26,014 bases of DNA from DASUBV01 sp035763085 (GTDB lineage: Bacteria > Actinomycetota > Actinomycetes > Streptosporangiales > Streptosporangiaceae), in assembly GCA_035763085.1 (NCBI GenBank), contig DASUBV010000039.1:1-26014 (forward strand), in the 5' to 3' direction. The position numbers and the translations under genes were made by a program. Below, piece after piece: positions 13,272 through 19,917 of the stretch; position 1 is the stretch's first letter; every line of letters begins with the position of its first letter. Below the pieces are notes generated by a model. That model was not told the origin of the DNA, did no database searches, and saw nothing but the letters and a program-made list of their open reading frames with translations.

Positions 13272-14602
13272 CCTGCGTCCCTTTCCCGATGGGCCGCCAG
13301 CGCGGCCGCCACGAAGGCCCCGGCGGCACCAAGATAGGCCGCCGGATCGAGGGCGGCGGCGACCTGGTCCGGGGTGACCCCGGCCGCCGCGACGGCGGCG
13401 GCGAACGGCGGCCCGGCCAGCACCTCGCCCAGCGGCCGGCCCGCCCGGGCGGCCGCGGCGCTGGCCTGCGCGACCAGGTCGTGGGCGGGCAGCCGCCCCA
13501 TGCCCGGCGCCAGCACCGCGGCGACGTGCTCGGCCAGCGGCAGGCCGTGCGCCGCATCTAGGTTGGCCCGCATCCGCGCGCCGTCCACGCGCAGCCCGGC
13601 CAGCAGCTCCGCCGACCACGCCGCGGCCGATCCGGTCAGCCGCAGCAGATCGGCCAGCGGCTCCCACTCGGCGTGCCAGGCGCCGGCCGCGCGCTGGTGC
13701 TCCTGCTCGGCCGCCGCGGCCAGCCCGGCCAGCAGCGCGGGCGCGCGGCGGGTGCAGCCCAGGATGACGATCGCGGCCACCGGGTTGCGCTTGTGCGGCA
13801 TGGCCGACGAGCCGCCGCCGGTACCCTCGCTGACCTCGGCGACCTCGGACTGGGCCAGCAGCGTGACGTCCCTGGCTACCTTGCCCAGCGCCGCGCACGC
13901 CCCGGTCAGCGCGGCGGCCAGGTCCAGGACCCGCTGCCGGTCGGTATGCCAGGGCAGGGCCGGCGCGGCCAGGCCCAGCTCGGCCGCGAACCGGGCCGCC
14001 ACCTGCGGGCCCGCCGCGCCCAGCGAGGCCAGCGTGCCGGCCGCGCCGCCCAGCTGCGCCGCCAGCTCCACCCGGCCCAGCCGGGCGCGGGCGGTGTCGA
14101 TGGCGGTCAGCCAGCCCGCCGCGACCAGGCCGAAGGTGACCGGCACGGCCTGCTGCAGCAGCGTCCGGCCGGCCATCACGGTGCCGGCGTGCTCGCCGGC
14201 CAGCCGGGCCGCGGCGGCCGCGGCGGCGGCCAGGTCGGCGCCGGCCGGCTCGATGGCCCGCCGGGCCACCAGCATGGCCGCGGTATCCAGGATGTCCTGG
14301 CTGGTCGCGCCCGTGTGCACGGCCGGGGCGGCGAACTCGGGAACGGCCGCCGTCAGCGCCCGGACCAGCGCCGGGACCGGGTTGCCGGCCCGGGCTCCCT
14401 GGCGGCCGATCTCGGCCTCGTCGAACAGCTCCGCGCGGGCCGCCGCGGTGACCGCCGCCCCCGCCCCGGCCGGCGCGCGACCGGACTGCTCCAGGGCCCG
14501 GGCCAGCGCCGCCTCGGCGTCCAGCATCGCCTGCAGCCAGGCGGTGCCGGAGGTGTCACCCGCGCCGCGGCCGAAAAGCGGCGAGAACAGGCCATCGGTC
14601 AC
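13268..14602 (-). CDS. pcaB: 3-carboxy-cis,cis-muconate cycloisomerase
   Basis: A 444-residue member of the fumarase/aspartase superfamily. GTG 14602 is chosen because the family starts with DGLFSPLFGRG; the frame stays open further upstream but without family-like sequence. The superfamily signature GSSAMPHKRNP is intact (Ser265-Ser266, Met268, Lys271). The other conserved blocks are VHTGATSQDILDT and TLLQQAVPVTFG. It converts 3-carboxy-cis,cis-muconate to 4-carboxymuconolactone. It is the first gene of the pca operon and diverges from the aminotransferase gene with 127 bp between starts. That gap must carry the main pca promoter. Confidence 0.94.
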   Translation of the reverse strand: MTDGLFSPLFGRGAGDTSGTAWLQAMLDAEAALARALEQSGRAPAGAGAAVTAAARAELFDEAEIGRQGARAGNPVPALVRALTAAVPEFAAPAVHTGATSQDILDTAAMLVARRAIEPAGADLAAAAAAAARLAGEHAGTVMAGRTLLQQAVPVTFGLVAAGWLTAIDTARARLGRVELAAQLGGAAGTLASLGAAGPQVAARFAAELGLAAPALPWHTDRQRVLDLAAALTGACAALGKVARDVTLLAQSEVAEVSEGTGGGSSAMPHKRNPVAAIVILGCTRRAPALLAGLAAAAEQEHQRAAGAWHAEWEPLADLLRLTGSAAAWSAELLAGLRVDGARMRANLDAAHGLPLAEHVAAVLAPGMGRLPAHDLVAQASAAAARAGRPLGEVLAGPPFAAAVAAAGVTPDQVAAALDPAAYLGAAGAFVAAALAAHRERDAG

Positions 14603-14704
14603 CCGCCTATGATCCCCGGCCCGGCGCCGGCCTGCACCGCGGGCCTGGCCCGCCGTCCCGGGCGCGGGTGATCTTTGCCGCTGCGGCCGGCCTTCTTTCA
14701 CTGG

Positions 14705-14714
14705 CCTGGCCAGG
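14705..14714. promoter_or_regulatory. Palindrome CCTGGCCAGG between pcaB and the aminotransferase
   Basis: A perfect 10-bp palindrome 15 bp upstream of the aminotransferase ATG. It is followed by TATTGT, which could be part of a -10 element. It lies in the 127-bp divergent region that holds both promoters. GC-rich palindromes of this length are common in this genome, so the evidence is weak. Confidence 0.28.
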
Positions 14715-14729
14715 TCTATTGTCTGCGTT

Positions 14730-16085
14730 ATGACCAATCCCTCTGGCCCCGGCGGGCCGGCCCTGCCGCAGCAGCGCCACCTTGTCACGCAGATCCCCGG
14801 ACCGGTCTCGCAGGCTCTCCTGGAGCGGCGCGGCCGCAGCGTCGCGCGCGGGCTGAGCCACGTACTCCCGGTGTTCGTCACGGCCGCCGGCGGCGGGGTC
14901 GTGGTCGACGCGGACGGCAACTCGCTGATCGACTTCGGCTCCGGGATCGCGGTCACCTCGGTCGGCAACAGCGCCGAGCTGGTGGTGAACCGGGTGATCG
15001 AGCAGGTTTCCTCGTTCACGCATACCTGCTTCATGGTCGCCCCCTACGAGGGCTACGTGCAGGTGTGCGAGGAGCTGAACCGGCTCACGCCCGGCGACCA
15101 CGAGAAGCGGTCGGCGCTGTTCAACTCCGGCGCCGAGGCGGTGGAGAACGCCGTCAAGATCGCCCGGCACGCGACCGGGCGCAGCGCCGTGGTGGTGTTC
15201 GACCACGCCTACCACGGCCGTACCAACCTGACCATGGCGATGACCGCCAAGAACATGCCCTACAAGCACCGCTTCGGGCCGTTCGCCGGCGACATCTACC
15301 GGGTGCCGATGGCCTACCCGTTCCGCTGGCCCGGCGGGCCCGCCGCCTGCGCCGCCGACGCGCTGGAGGTGATCACCGGCCTGATCCACACTCAGGTGGG
15401 CGAGGAGAACACCGCCGCCGTCGTCATCGAGCCGATCCAGGGCGAGGGCGGGTTCATCGTGCCGCCGGACGGGTTCCTGCCGGGGCTGGCGCAGTTCTGC
15501 TCCGAGCACGGGATCGTGTTCATCGCCGATGAGGTCCAGTCCGGGTTCTGCCGGTCCGGCGACTGGTTCGCCGTCGACCACGAGGGCGTGGTGCCCGACC
15601 TGGTCACCACGGCCAAGGGCATCGCCGGCGGGTTCCCGCTGGCCGGCGTCACCGGCCGGGCCGAGCTCATGGACGCGGTGCACCCCGGCGGCCTGGGCGG
15701 CACCTACGGCGGCAACCCGGTGGCCTGCGCCGCGGCGCTCGGCGCCATCGAGACGATGGCCAAGGAGGACCTGCCCGCCACGGCCCGCCGGATCGGCGAT
15801 GTCATGCTGCCCCGGCTGCGCAAGCTGGCCGAGGCCCACCCGGCCATCGGCGACGTGCGCGGCCGCGGCGCGATGATCGCCATCGAGCTGGTGAAGCCCG
15901 GCACCCTGGAGCCGGACCCGGCGCTGACCAGCCAGGTGGCCAAGGCCTGCCACGCGCAGGGCCTGGTCGTGCTGACCTGCGGGACCTACAGCAACGTGCT
16001 GCGGTTCCTGCCGCCGCTGGTGATCGGCGAGGCGCTGCTCAGCGAGGGCCTGTCCATCATCGAAGACGCGTTCGCCTCGCTGTGA
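14730..16085 (+). CDS. gabT: Class III PLP aminotransferase, 4-aminobutyrate transaminase-like
   Basis: A 451-residue fold-type I PLP enzyme, ATG 14730. Motifs in order: LIDFGSGIAVTSVGN (substrate loop), NSGAEAVENAVKIAR (PLP phosphate), FDHAYHGRTNLTMAMT, EPIQGEGGFIVPP, FIADEVQSGFCRSG with the cofactor-binding Asp, and TTAKGIAGGFPLAG with the Schiff-base Lys296. The C-terminal GTYSNVLRFLPPLVI block is typical of GabT. It would transfer the amino group of 4-aminobutyrate or a related omega-amino acid to 2-oxoglutarate. The next gene (SMP-30 family) overlaps its stop. No succinate-semialdehyde dehydrogenase lies nearby, so the true substrate may differ. Confidence 0.9.
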   Translation: MTNPSGPGGPALPQQRHLVTQIPGPVSQALLERRGRSVARGLSHVLPVFVTAAGGGVVVDADGNSLIDFGSGIAVTSVGNSAELVVNRVIEQVSSFTHTCFMVAPYEGYVQVCEELNRLTPGDHEKRSALFNSGAEAVENAVKIARHATGRSAVVVFDHAYHGRTNLTMAMTAKNMPYKHRFGPFAGDIYRVPMAYPFRWPGGPAACAADALEVITGLIHTQVGEENTAAVVIEPIQGEGGFIVPPDGFLPGLAQFCSEHGIVFIADEVQSGFCRSGDWFAVDHEGVVPDLVTTAKGIAGGFPLAGVTGRAELMDAVHPGGLGGTYGGNPVACAAALGAIETMAKEDLPATARRIGDVMLPRLRKLAEAHPAIGDVRGRGAMIAIELVKPGTLEPDPALTSQVAKACHAQGLVVLTCGTYSNVLRFLPPLVIGEALLSEGLSIIEDAFASL

Positions 16086-16930
16086 CCGGGCCTGAGCCGG
16101 TCGCGGTGCCGGGGCTGGAACTGGGCGAGGGACCGTGCTGGGATGCGGCCAGCCAGGCGCTGTACTGGATCGACGCCCCGCCCGGCCTGGTCTACCGGCT
16201 GGGCGCCTCGGGTCCGCCGGCGACCTGCTGGGCGGCGGGCATGCCCGTCGGCGCGGTGTTCCCGCGCGCGGCCGGCGGGCTGGCGGTCCCGGCCCGCGAC
16301 GGGGTGCTGGCGCTGGACCCGCTGTCCGGCGAGGTGAGCATGCTGGCTCCCGTCGAGGCCGGCCTGCCCGGCAACCGGATGAACGACGGCGCCTGCGACC
16401 AGGCCGGGCGGATGTTCGTCGGCACCATGGCCGACGACGAGTCGCCGGGCCAGGGCGCGCTGTACCGGCTGGATCCCGACCTGAGTCTGACCACGCTCGC
16501 GACCGGGGTGGGGATCTCCAACGGGATCGGCTGGAGCCCGGATAACCAGCTGATGTACTACTGCGACTCGCTGGCCTACCGTGTCGACGTGTTCGATTAC
16601 GACCCGGCGACCGGCGAGGTGGCCGGCCGGCGGGAGTTCGTGCAGATCGGCTCGGGCGACTACGTGCCCGACGGGCTGGCCGTGGACGCCGAGGGCGGCG
16701 TCTGGGTCGCGCACTGGGGCGGCAGCGTGGTGTGCCGCTACCTGCCCGGCGGGCAGCTGGACCGGACCGTGAAGCTCCCGCACGCGCACGTCACCAGCTG
16801 CGCGTTCAGCGGGCCGGACCTGGACCGGCTGTACATCACCACGGCGTCGGGGCCCGCGGACCCCCGCGGCGGGCTGTTCGTCCTGGAGCCCGGCGTGACC
16901 GGGCTGCCGAGCTACCCGTTCGGCGGCTGA
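16082..16930 (+). CDS. SMP-30/gluconolactonase (LRE-like) family lactonase
   Basis: A 282-residue six-bladed beta-propeller enzyme, GTG 16082 overlapping the aminotransferase stop (GTGA). The metal ligands of SMP-30 lactonases are all present: Glu16 (LGEGPCWD), Asn147 (GISNGIGWS) and Asp197 (VPDGLAVDAEGG). The RMNDGACDQAGRMFVGTM segment supplies the fourth site. Length and blade repeats (for example ALYRLDPDLS and VFDYDPATGEV) are normal. It should hydrolyse a sugar- or organic-acid lactone in the cytoplasm. Coupling to an aminotransferase suggests a joint catabolic route whose substrate is not evident. A hairpin follows 52 bp later. Confidence 0.88.
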   Translation: MTGPEPVAVPGLELGEGPCWDAASQALYWIDAPPGLVYRLGASGPPATCWAAGMPVGAVFPRAAGGLAVPARDGVLALDPLSGEVSMLAPVEAGLPGNRMNDGACDQAGRMFVGTMADDESPGQGALYRLDPDLSLTTLATGVGISNGIGWSPDNQLMYYCDSLAYRVDVFDYDPATGEVAGRREFVQIGSGDYVPDGLAVDAEGGVWVAHWGGSVVCRYLPGGQLDRTVKLPHAHVTSCAFSGPDLDRLYITTASGPADPRGGLFVLEPGVTGLPSYPFGG

Positions 16931-16982
16931 GGCAGCGGCCGGCACGAGGACAGCCCCTGGTCAGCTGGCTCGGGCAGGTGAC

Positions 16983-17007
16983 GGCTCAGATTCGCCCGAA
17001 ATGAGCC
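16983..17007 (+). terminator. Hairpin GGCTCA..TGAGCC after the aminotransferase-lactonase pair
   Basis: Outer arms GGCTCA (16983-16988) and TGAGCC (17002-17007) pair perfectly. An inner TTCG/CGAA stem adds four more pairs with a small asymmetric bulge. It lies 52 bp after the lactonase stop and just before the promoter of the esterase gene. No clear T-tract follows, so it may be an operator instead. Confidence 0.45.
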
Positions 17008-17008
17008 A

Positions 17009-17043
17009 TTGACGGACGTTTGGCGCGGAGTTACTCATGAGTA
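17009..17043 (+). promoter_or_regulatory. Esterase promoter (TTGACG-N17-TACTCA) with overlapping 12-bp palindrome
   Basis: TTGACG (17009-17014) is a good -35 element with a 17-bp spacer to TACTCA (17032-17037). The perfect palindrome TACTCATGAGTA (17032-17043) covers the -10 and probable transcription start, a position suited to a repressor. The gene has a strong AGGAGG ribosome binding site at 17067-17072. Confidence 0.5.
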
Positions 17044-17077
17044 GACCCGTCGTTGCGCCTGCCCTTAGGAGGAGCCG

Positions 17078-17899
17078 GTGCCTGCACTCGTCCGACGCCA
17101 TCCCCGCCTCATCGCCGCCGCGAGCACGCTCGCGGCCACCGGCCTGTGCCTGCTGGCCGCCGCCCCGCCGGCCAGCGCGCAGACCACCGCCCGCTACGTC
17201 GCCCTCGGCGACTCCTACTCATCCGGCGTGGGGGCCGGGAGCTACATCAGCTCCAGCGGCTCGTGCGACCGGAGCACCAAGGCCTACTCACAGTTGTGGG
17301 CGAACGCCAACGACCCGGCCAGCTACGTGTCCGTGGCCTGCTCCGGGGCTACCACCAGCTCGGTCATCAGCAGTCAGCTGTCGGCGCTGAGCAGCTCGAC
17401 CACGCTGGTGTCCATCACGGTGGGCGGCAACGATGTCGGGTTCGCCTCCACCATGGAAACGTGCGTGCTGGATTCCACCAGCACCTGCCTCAGCGCGATC
17501 AGCACGGACGAGACCAAGATCGCCAACGACCTGCCGGGCGAGCTCAACAATGTCCTGTCCGGCATCCGCAGCCGCGCCCCGTCGGCCAGGGTCGTCGTGC
17601 TGGATTACCCGGAGCTGTATGACCTGTCCAAGTCCTCCAGCTGCATCGGGCTCAGCACCAGCGACCGCACCGCCCTGAACGGCGCGGCCGACCAGCTCGA
17701 CAGCGCCATCCAGGCCGCGGCCGGCCGGTACTCCGACCCCTTCGTCGACGTCCGGCCGTACTTCGCCGGCCACGAGATCTGCGACTCCAGCTCGTGGCTG
17801 CACTCGGTCAACTGGCTGGACCTGGACGAGTCCTACCACCCGACGGCAGCCGGCCAGGCCTACGCCTACTACCCGGCATTCAGCTACGGCGCTGGCTGA
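17078..17899 (+). CDS. Secreted SGNH/GDSL-family esterase/lipase
   Basis: A 273-residue exported hydrolase, GTG 17078 with AGGAGG five bases upstream. A Sec signal peptide is clear: basic MPALVRRHPR, a hydrophobic core to about residue 30, and cleavage after ASA (residue 34). The GDSL block is ALGDSYSSGVGAG with nucleophile Ser46. Block III is VGGNDVGF, and the catalytic His is His254 in DESYHPTAAGQ. Six cysteines in the mature part suggest three disulfides, as in Streptomyces extracellular GDSL esterases. The natural lipid or ester substrate is unknown. It is a single-gene unit bounded by its own promoter and a strong hairpin. Confidence 0.93.
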   Translation: MPALVRRHPRLIAAASTLAATGLCLLAAAPPASAQTTARYVALGDSYSSGVGAGSYISSSGSCDRSTKAYSQLWANANDPASYVSVACSGATTSSVISSQLSALSSSTTLVSITVGGNDVGFASTMETCVLDSTSTCLSAISTDETKIANDLPGELNNVLSGIRSRAPSARVVVLDYPELYDLSKSSSCIGLSTSDRTALNGAADQLDSAIQAAAGRYSDPFVDVRPYFAGHEICDSSSWLHSVNWLDLDESYHPTAAGQAYAYYPAFSYGAG

Positions 17900-17925
17900 C
17901 CCGACCCGCAGCCAGCCGTCACCGG

Positions 17926-17959
17926 GCCTGCCGCGCCGCCCTAAGGCGGCGCGGCAGGC
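17926..17959. terminator. Perfect 15-bp stem-loop, bidirectional terminator
   Basis: Arms 17926-17940 and 17945-17959 are perfect complements around the loop CTAA. The arms are extremely GC-rich. It lies 27 bp after the esterase stop and directly against the stop of the convergent repeat-protein gene (17960), so it can serve both. There is no T-tract, as is common in actinomycetes. Confidence 0.85.
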
Positions 17960-18220
17960 TCATGTCCGGCGCGCGCCGATGGCGTCGCAGGACCGCCAGG
18001 CCAGGATCGAGCGGCGGGACACCGCCGACAGCACGCTCAGCACGCTGACGGCGGAGCCGACCGAGAACATGCTGGCGATGGACCCGGCCGAGCCGACCGA
18101 CAGGACCGACCCGGCGCAGCCGATGGACAGGATCGACCCGGCGGATCCGATGGACAGGATTGACCCCGTCGACCCGATCGACAAGACCGAGTCTCCCCGT
18201 GACCCCCGTGCAGCTGTCAT
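17960..18220 (-). CDS. Small Gly/Ser/Ile/Leu tandem-repeat protein
   Basis: An 86-residue protein from ATG 18220 built around an 8-9 residue repeat with consensus GSAGSILSI. Units include SVLSIGSTG, SILSIGSAG, SILSIGCAG, SVLSVGSAG, then the degenerating SIASMFSVG and SAVSVLSVL. The tail is basic (RRSILAWRSCDAIGARR). I recall hypothetical actinobacterial proteins with the same pattern, which points to this strand; function is unknown. The regular hydrophobic/small alternation suggests a beta-solenoid or stacked-sheet fold, but this is inference. The opposite strand is also open (17979-18371, acidic DPADPMDRI-type repeat). I prefer the minus strand because it ends exactly at the shared terminator and its third positions are almost all G or C. 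Confidence 0.6.
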   Translation of the reverse strand: MTAARGSRGDSVLSIGSTGSILSIGSAGSILSIGCAGSVLSVGSAGSIASMFSVGSAVSVLSVLSAVSRRSILAWRSCDAIGARRT

Positions 18221-18367
18221 CTGCCTATGCTCTCACCAGCCGCCCCCGCAGGCCGGGGCACTGGCGCGCGCGGATAGGTTGAGCAGTGGCCAGGTCAGCA
18301 CGTGGCCAGTCAGCAGCGCCGCCTCAGCAAGGCCGGCTCAGCAGCGGCCCGGCGGTGAAGGGAGTTC

Positions 18368-19231
18368 ATGATGTTCGGCGGGATCGAGCACCTGGTGGAG
18401 TCAGGTCCGCTCCTGCTGGCCATGCCCGTCGCCGCCGCCGCGGGCGCGGTCACCTTCCTGTCGCCGTGCGTGCTGCCGCTGGTTCCGGGCTACCTCTCTT
18501 ACCTCACCGGCATGTCGGGCATCCGGCAGCAGGCCGCCGCCCCGGCGGCCGCCGCTGTGCCCGTGGCCGCGGGCAGCGCAGCCGGCCCCGGGCCGGCACC
18601 CTCGCCGGCCGGCCCGGCGCCCGCAGCCCCGGCCGCCGCGCCCGCCGGGCGGGCCGTGCTGGGCACCTTGCTGTTCGTCCTCGGGTTCTCCTTCGTCATG
18701 GCGACCGAGGGACTGTTCTTCGGCGCGCTCGGCGACGGCCTGCAGGAGCACAAGCAGGGCCTGTCCCAGATCCTCGGCGCCGTCATCATCCTGCTCGGGC
18801 TGCTGTTCGTCGGCGCCTTCGACCGGTTCACCGTCACCGGGCGGATCTTCCGGCCGAAGTACCGGCCGCGCGCCGGGCTGGCCGGCGCCCCGCTGCTCGG
18901 CGTGGTGTTCGGGCTGGGCTGGACCCCGTGCATCGGCCCCACGCTCGCCGCCGTGCTGACCCTCGGCGCTACCACCGGGACGGCCGGCCGGGGCGCGCTG
19001 CTGGCCTTCATCTACGCGCTCGGCCTGGGCATCCCGTTCCTGATCGTGGCGGCCGCCTTCCAGCGCGGCCTCAACCTGCTCGGCTGGGCCCGGCGGCACG
19101 CCCGCCGGATCACTCAGATCGGCGGCCTGCTGCTCATCGTCGTCGGCGTGCTCGAGGTCACCGGCGCCTGGTATTCCGCCATCACCTGGCTGCAGGTCCA
19201 CTGGCTGGCCGGCTACAACACGCCGATCTAG
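18368..19231 (+). CDS. ccdA: CcdA/DsbD-like cytochrome c biogenesis membrane protein
   Basis: A 287-residue polytopic membrane protein that would carry reducing equivalents across the membrane to extracytoplasmic thioredoxin-like partners. The redox Cys pair is visible: Cys34 in the LSPCVLPLVPGYLSYL motif of the first helix, and Cys188 in GLGWTPCIGPTL. At least six hydrophobic segments follow the CcdA pattern. An Ala/Pro/Gly-rich insert of about 45 residues (about 55-97) separates the first two helices, longer than usual. GAAGGGAG lies upstream; the spacing suits the second ATG (18371) better than the first. The usual partners (ResB, CcsB/ResC, a TlpA-type thioredoxin) are not adjacent, so it may serve another thiol pathway. 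Confidence 0.88.
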   Translation: MMFGGIEHLVESGPLLLAMPVAAAAGAVTFLSPCVLPLVPGYLSYLTGMSGIRQQAAAPAAAAVPVAAGSAAGPGPAPSPAGPAPAAPAAAPAGRAVLGTLLFVLGFSFVMATEGLFFGALGDGLQEHKQGLSQILGAVIILLGLLFVGAFDRFTVTGRIFRPKYRPRAGLAGAPLLGVVFGLGWTPCIGPTLAAVLTLGATTGTAGRGALLAFIYALGLGIPFLIVAAAFQRGLNLLGWARRHARRITQIGGLLLIVVGVLEVTGAWYSAITWLQVHWLAGYNTPI

Positions 19232-19237
19232 CAATTC

Positions 19238-19251
19238 GCCGGCAAACCGGC
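19238..19251. terminator. Short hairpin GCCGG-CAAA-CCGGC after ccdA
   Basis: A 5-bp GC stem with a 4-nt loop, 7 bp after the ccdA stop. It is short and lacks a T-tract, so it is at best a weak terminator. Confidence 0.3.
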
Positions 19252-19314
19252 ATGCCGTTCCTGATCCAGCGATTATCGTCGAGAACAGGTAATTGACTGG
19301 TGGGGGGTAAAAGA

Positions 19315-19506
19315 ATGGATGATTCCGGTATGCACCGGAATGGGCTGGTACCCGTTCTGGATGAGCTGATGCAGCTGGACGCGGCGGCGCTGGCCACCGC
19401 CAGGCGGGGCGGCCAGCGGGAGCTGTTCGAGATCTCCGAGCAGCTGCTGGGCCTGCATGCCCGGTTCGCTGCCGAGTACCGCGCGCTGCTGGCCCGGGCA
19501 AGCTGA
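19315..19506 (+). CDS. Small helical hypothetical protein (63 aa)
   Basis: ATG 19315 is preceded by a GGGGGG run at 19302-19307, a well-placed purine-rich ribosome binding site; GTG 19300 would overlap that site and is less likely. The product is mostly amphipathic helix: VPVLDELMQLDAAALATARR, then LFEISEQLLGLHARFAAEYR. Leu, Ala, Glu and Arg spacing suggests two helices forming a hairpin or dimer. There are no Cys residues and no membrane segment. I recognise no family. It ends with zero gap against the stop of the convergent whiB gene, so overlapping 3' transcripts are likely. Confidence 0.6.
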   Translation: MDDSGMHRNGLVPVLDELMQLDAAALATARRGGQRELFEISEQLLGLHARFAAEYRALLARAS

Positions 19507-19812
19507 CTAGGCGCGCGGGCGCCGGGCCGGCCAGGCTCCGTCGGCTGACGGGGCCGGCGCGCCGCGCGGGTCCCGCCGGCGAAGGATCTGGCGCTCTTCC
19601 TCGGTCGTCCCGCCCCAGACACCGGTCAGGTGGCCGCGGGCCATGGCGTACTCCAGGCAGCTGCGCTGCACCGGGCACGTCCCGCAGATTGCCTTGGCCT
19701 GTGTCACCTGACCGCGGGACGGGCCATGGTCAGAGATCGGGAAGAACAGCTCCGGGTCCACCGACACGCACGCGCCGCCTGACCACCACTTGTCCAGCCG
19801 CGCCTCAGCCAT
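19507..19812 (-). CDS. WhiB-family iron-sulfur transcriptional regulator
   Basis: A 101-residue Wbl protein, ATG 19812 with GAGG nine bases upstream. The four cluster-ligating cysteines are Cys15, Cys43, Cys46 and Cys52 (GACVSVDPELFFP, then AICGTCPVQRSC). The turn motif GVWGGT (64-69) follows, and a basic RQILRRRDPRG segment suits DNA or sigma-factor contacts. Wbl proteins bind a [4Fe-4S] cluster and act with the primary sigma factor in redox, antibiotic or development responses. The exact Wbl subclass cannot be set from motifs alone. It lies alone between a convergent small gene and a methyltransferase on the same strand, with a 105-bp upstream gap. Confidence 0.95.
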   Translation of the reverse strand: MAEARLDKWWSGGACVSVDPELFFPISDHGPSRGQVTQAKAICGTCPVQRSCLEYAMARGHLTGVWGGTTEEERQILRRRDPRGAPAPSADGAWPARRPRA

Positions 19813-19875
19813 GGCGTCCTCGCCTTCACTCGCCGGGCGGCCGCCGCGGAACTGGCCCGGCTCCGCCCGGCGGCC

Positions 19876-19896
19876 GTTGCCTGCTGGCAGGCTAAC
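19876..19896. promoter_or_regulatory. Inverted repeat GCCTGC-TG-GCAGGC upstream of whiB
   Basis: A perfect 6-bp dyad (19879-19884 / 19887-19892) with flanking GTT/AAC pairing past one bulged base, about 67 bp upstream of the whiB start and 22 bp after the methyltransferase stop. It could be the methyltransferase terminator or a whiB operator. Position alone does not decide. Confidence 0.35.
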
Positions 19897-19917
19897 GGCG
19901 TGTCCAGGTGCCTGACG

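Noticed and set aside
13268..15034. N-terminally extended pcaB frame
   Set aside because: The part upstream of 14602 is antisense to the aminotransferase and lacks PcaB-like sequence.
14607..15953. Long minus-strand frame over the aminotransferase
   Set aside because: It is antisense to a gene with a complete PLP motif set; the His/Arg/Gly-rich product shows no family pattern.
17979..18371. Acidic plus-strand repeat ORF (DPADPMDRI type) overlapping the ccdA start
   Set aside because: It is the complement of the GSAGSILSI repeat; the minus-strand frame ends at the shared terminator and resembles proteins I recall. Not fully excluded.
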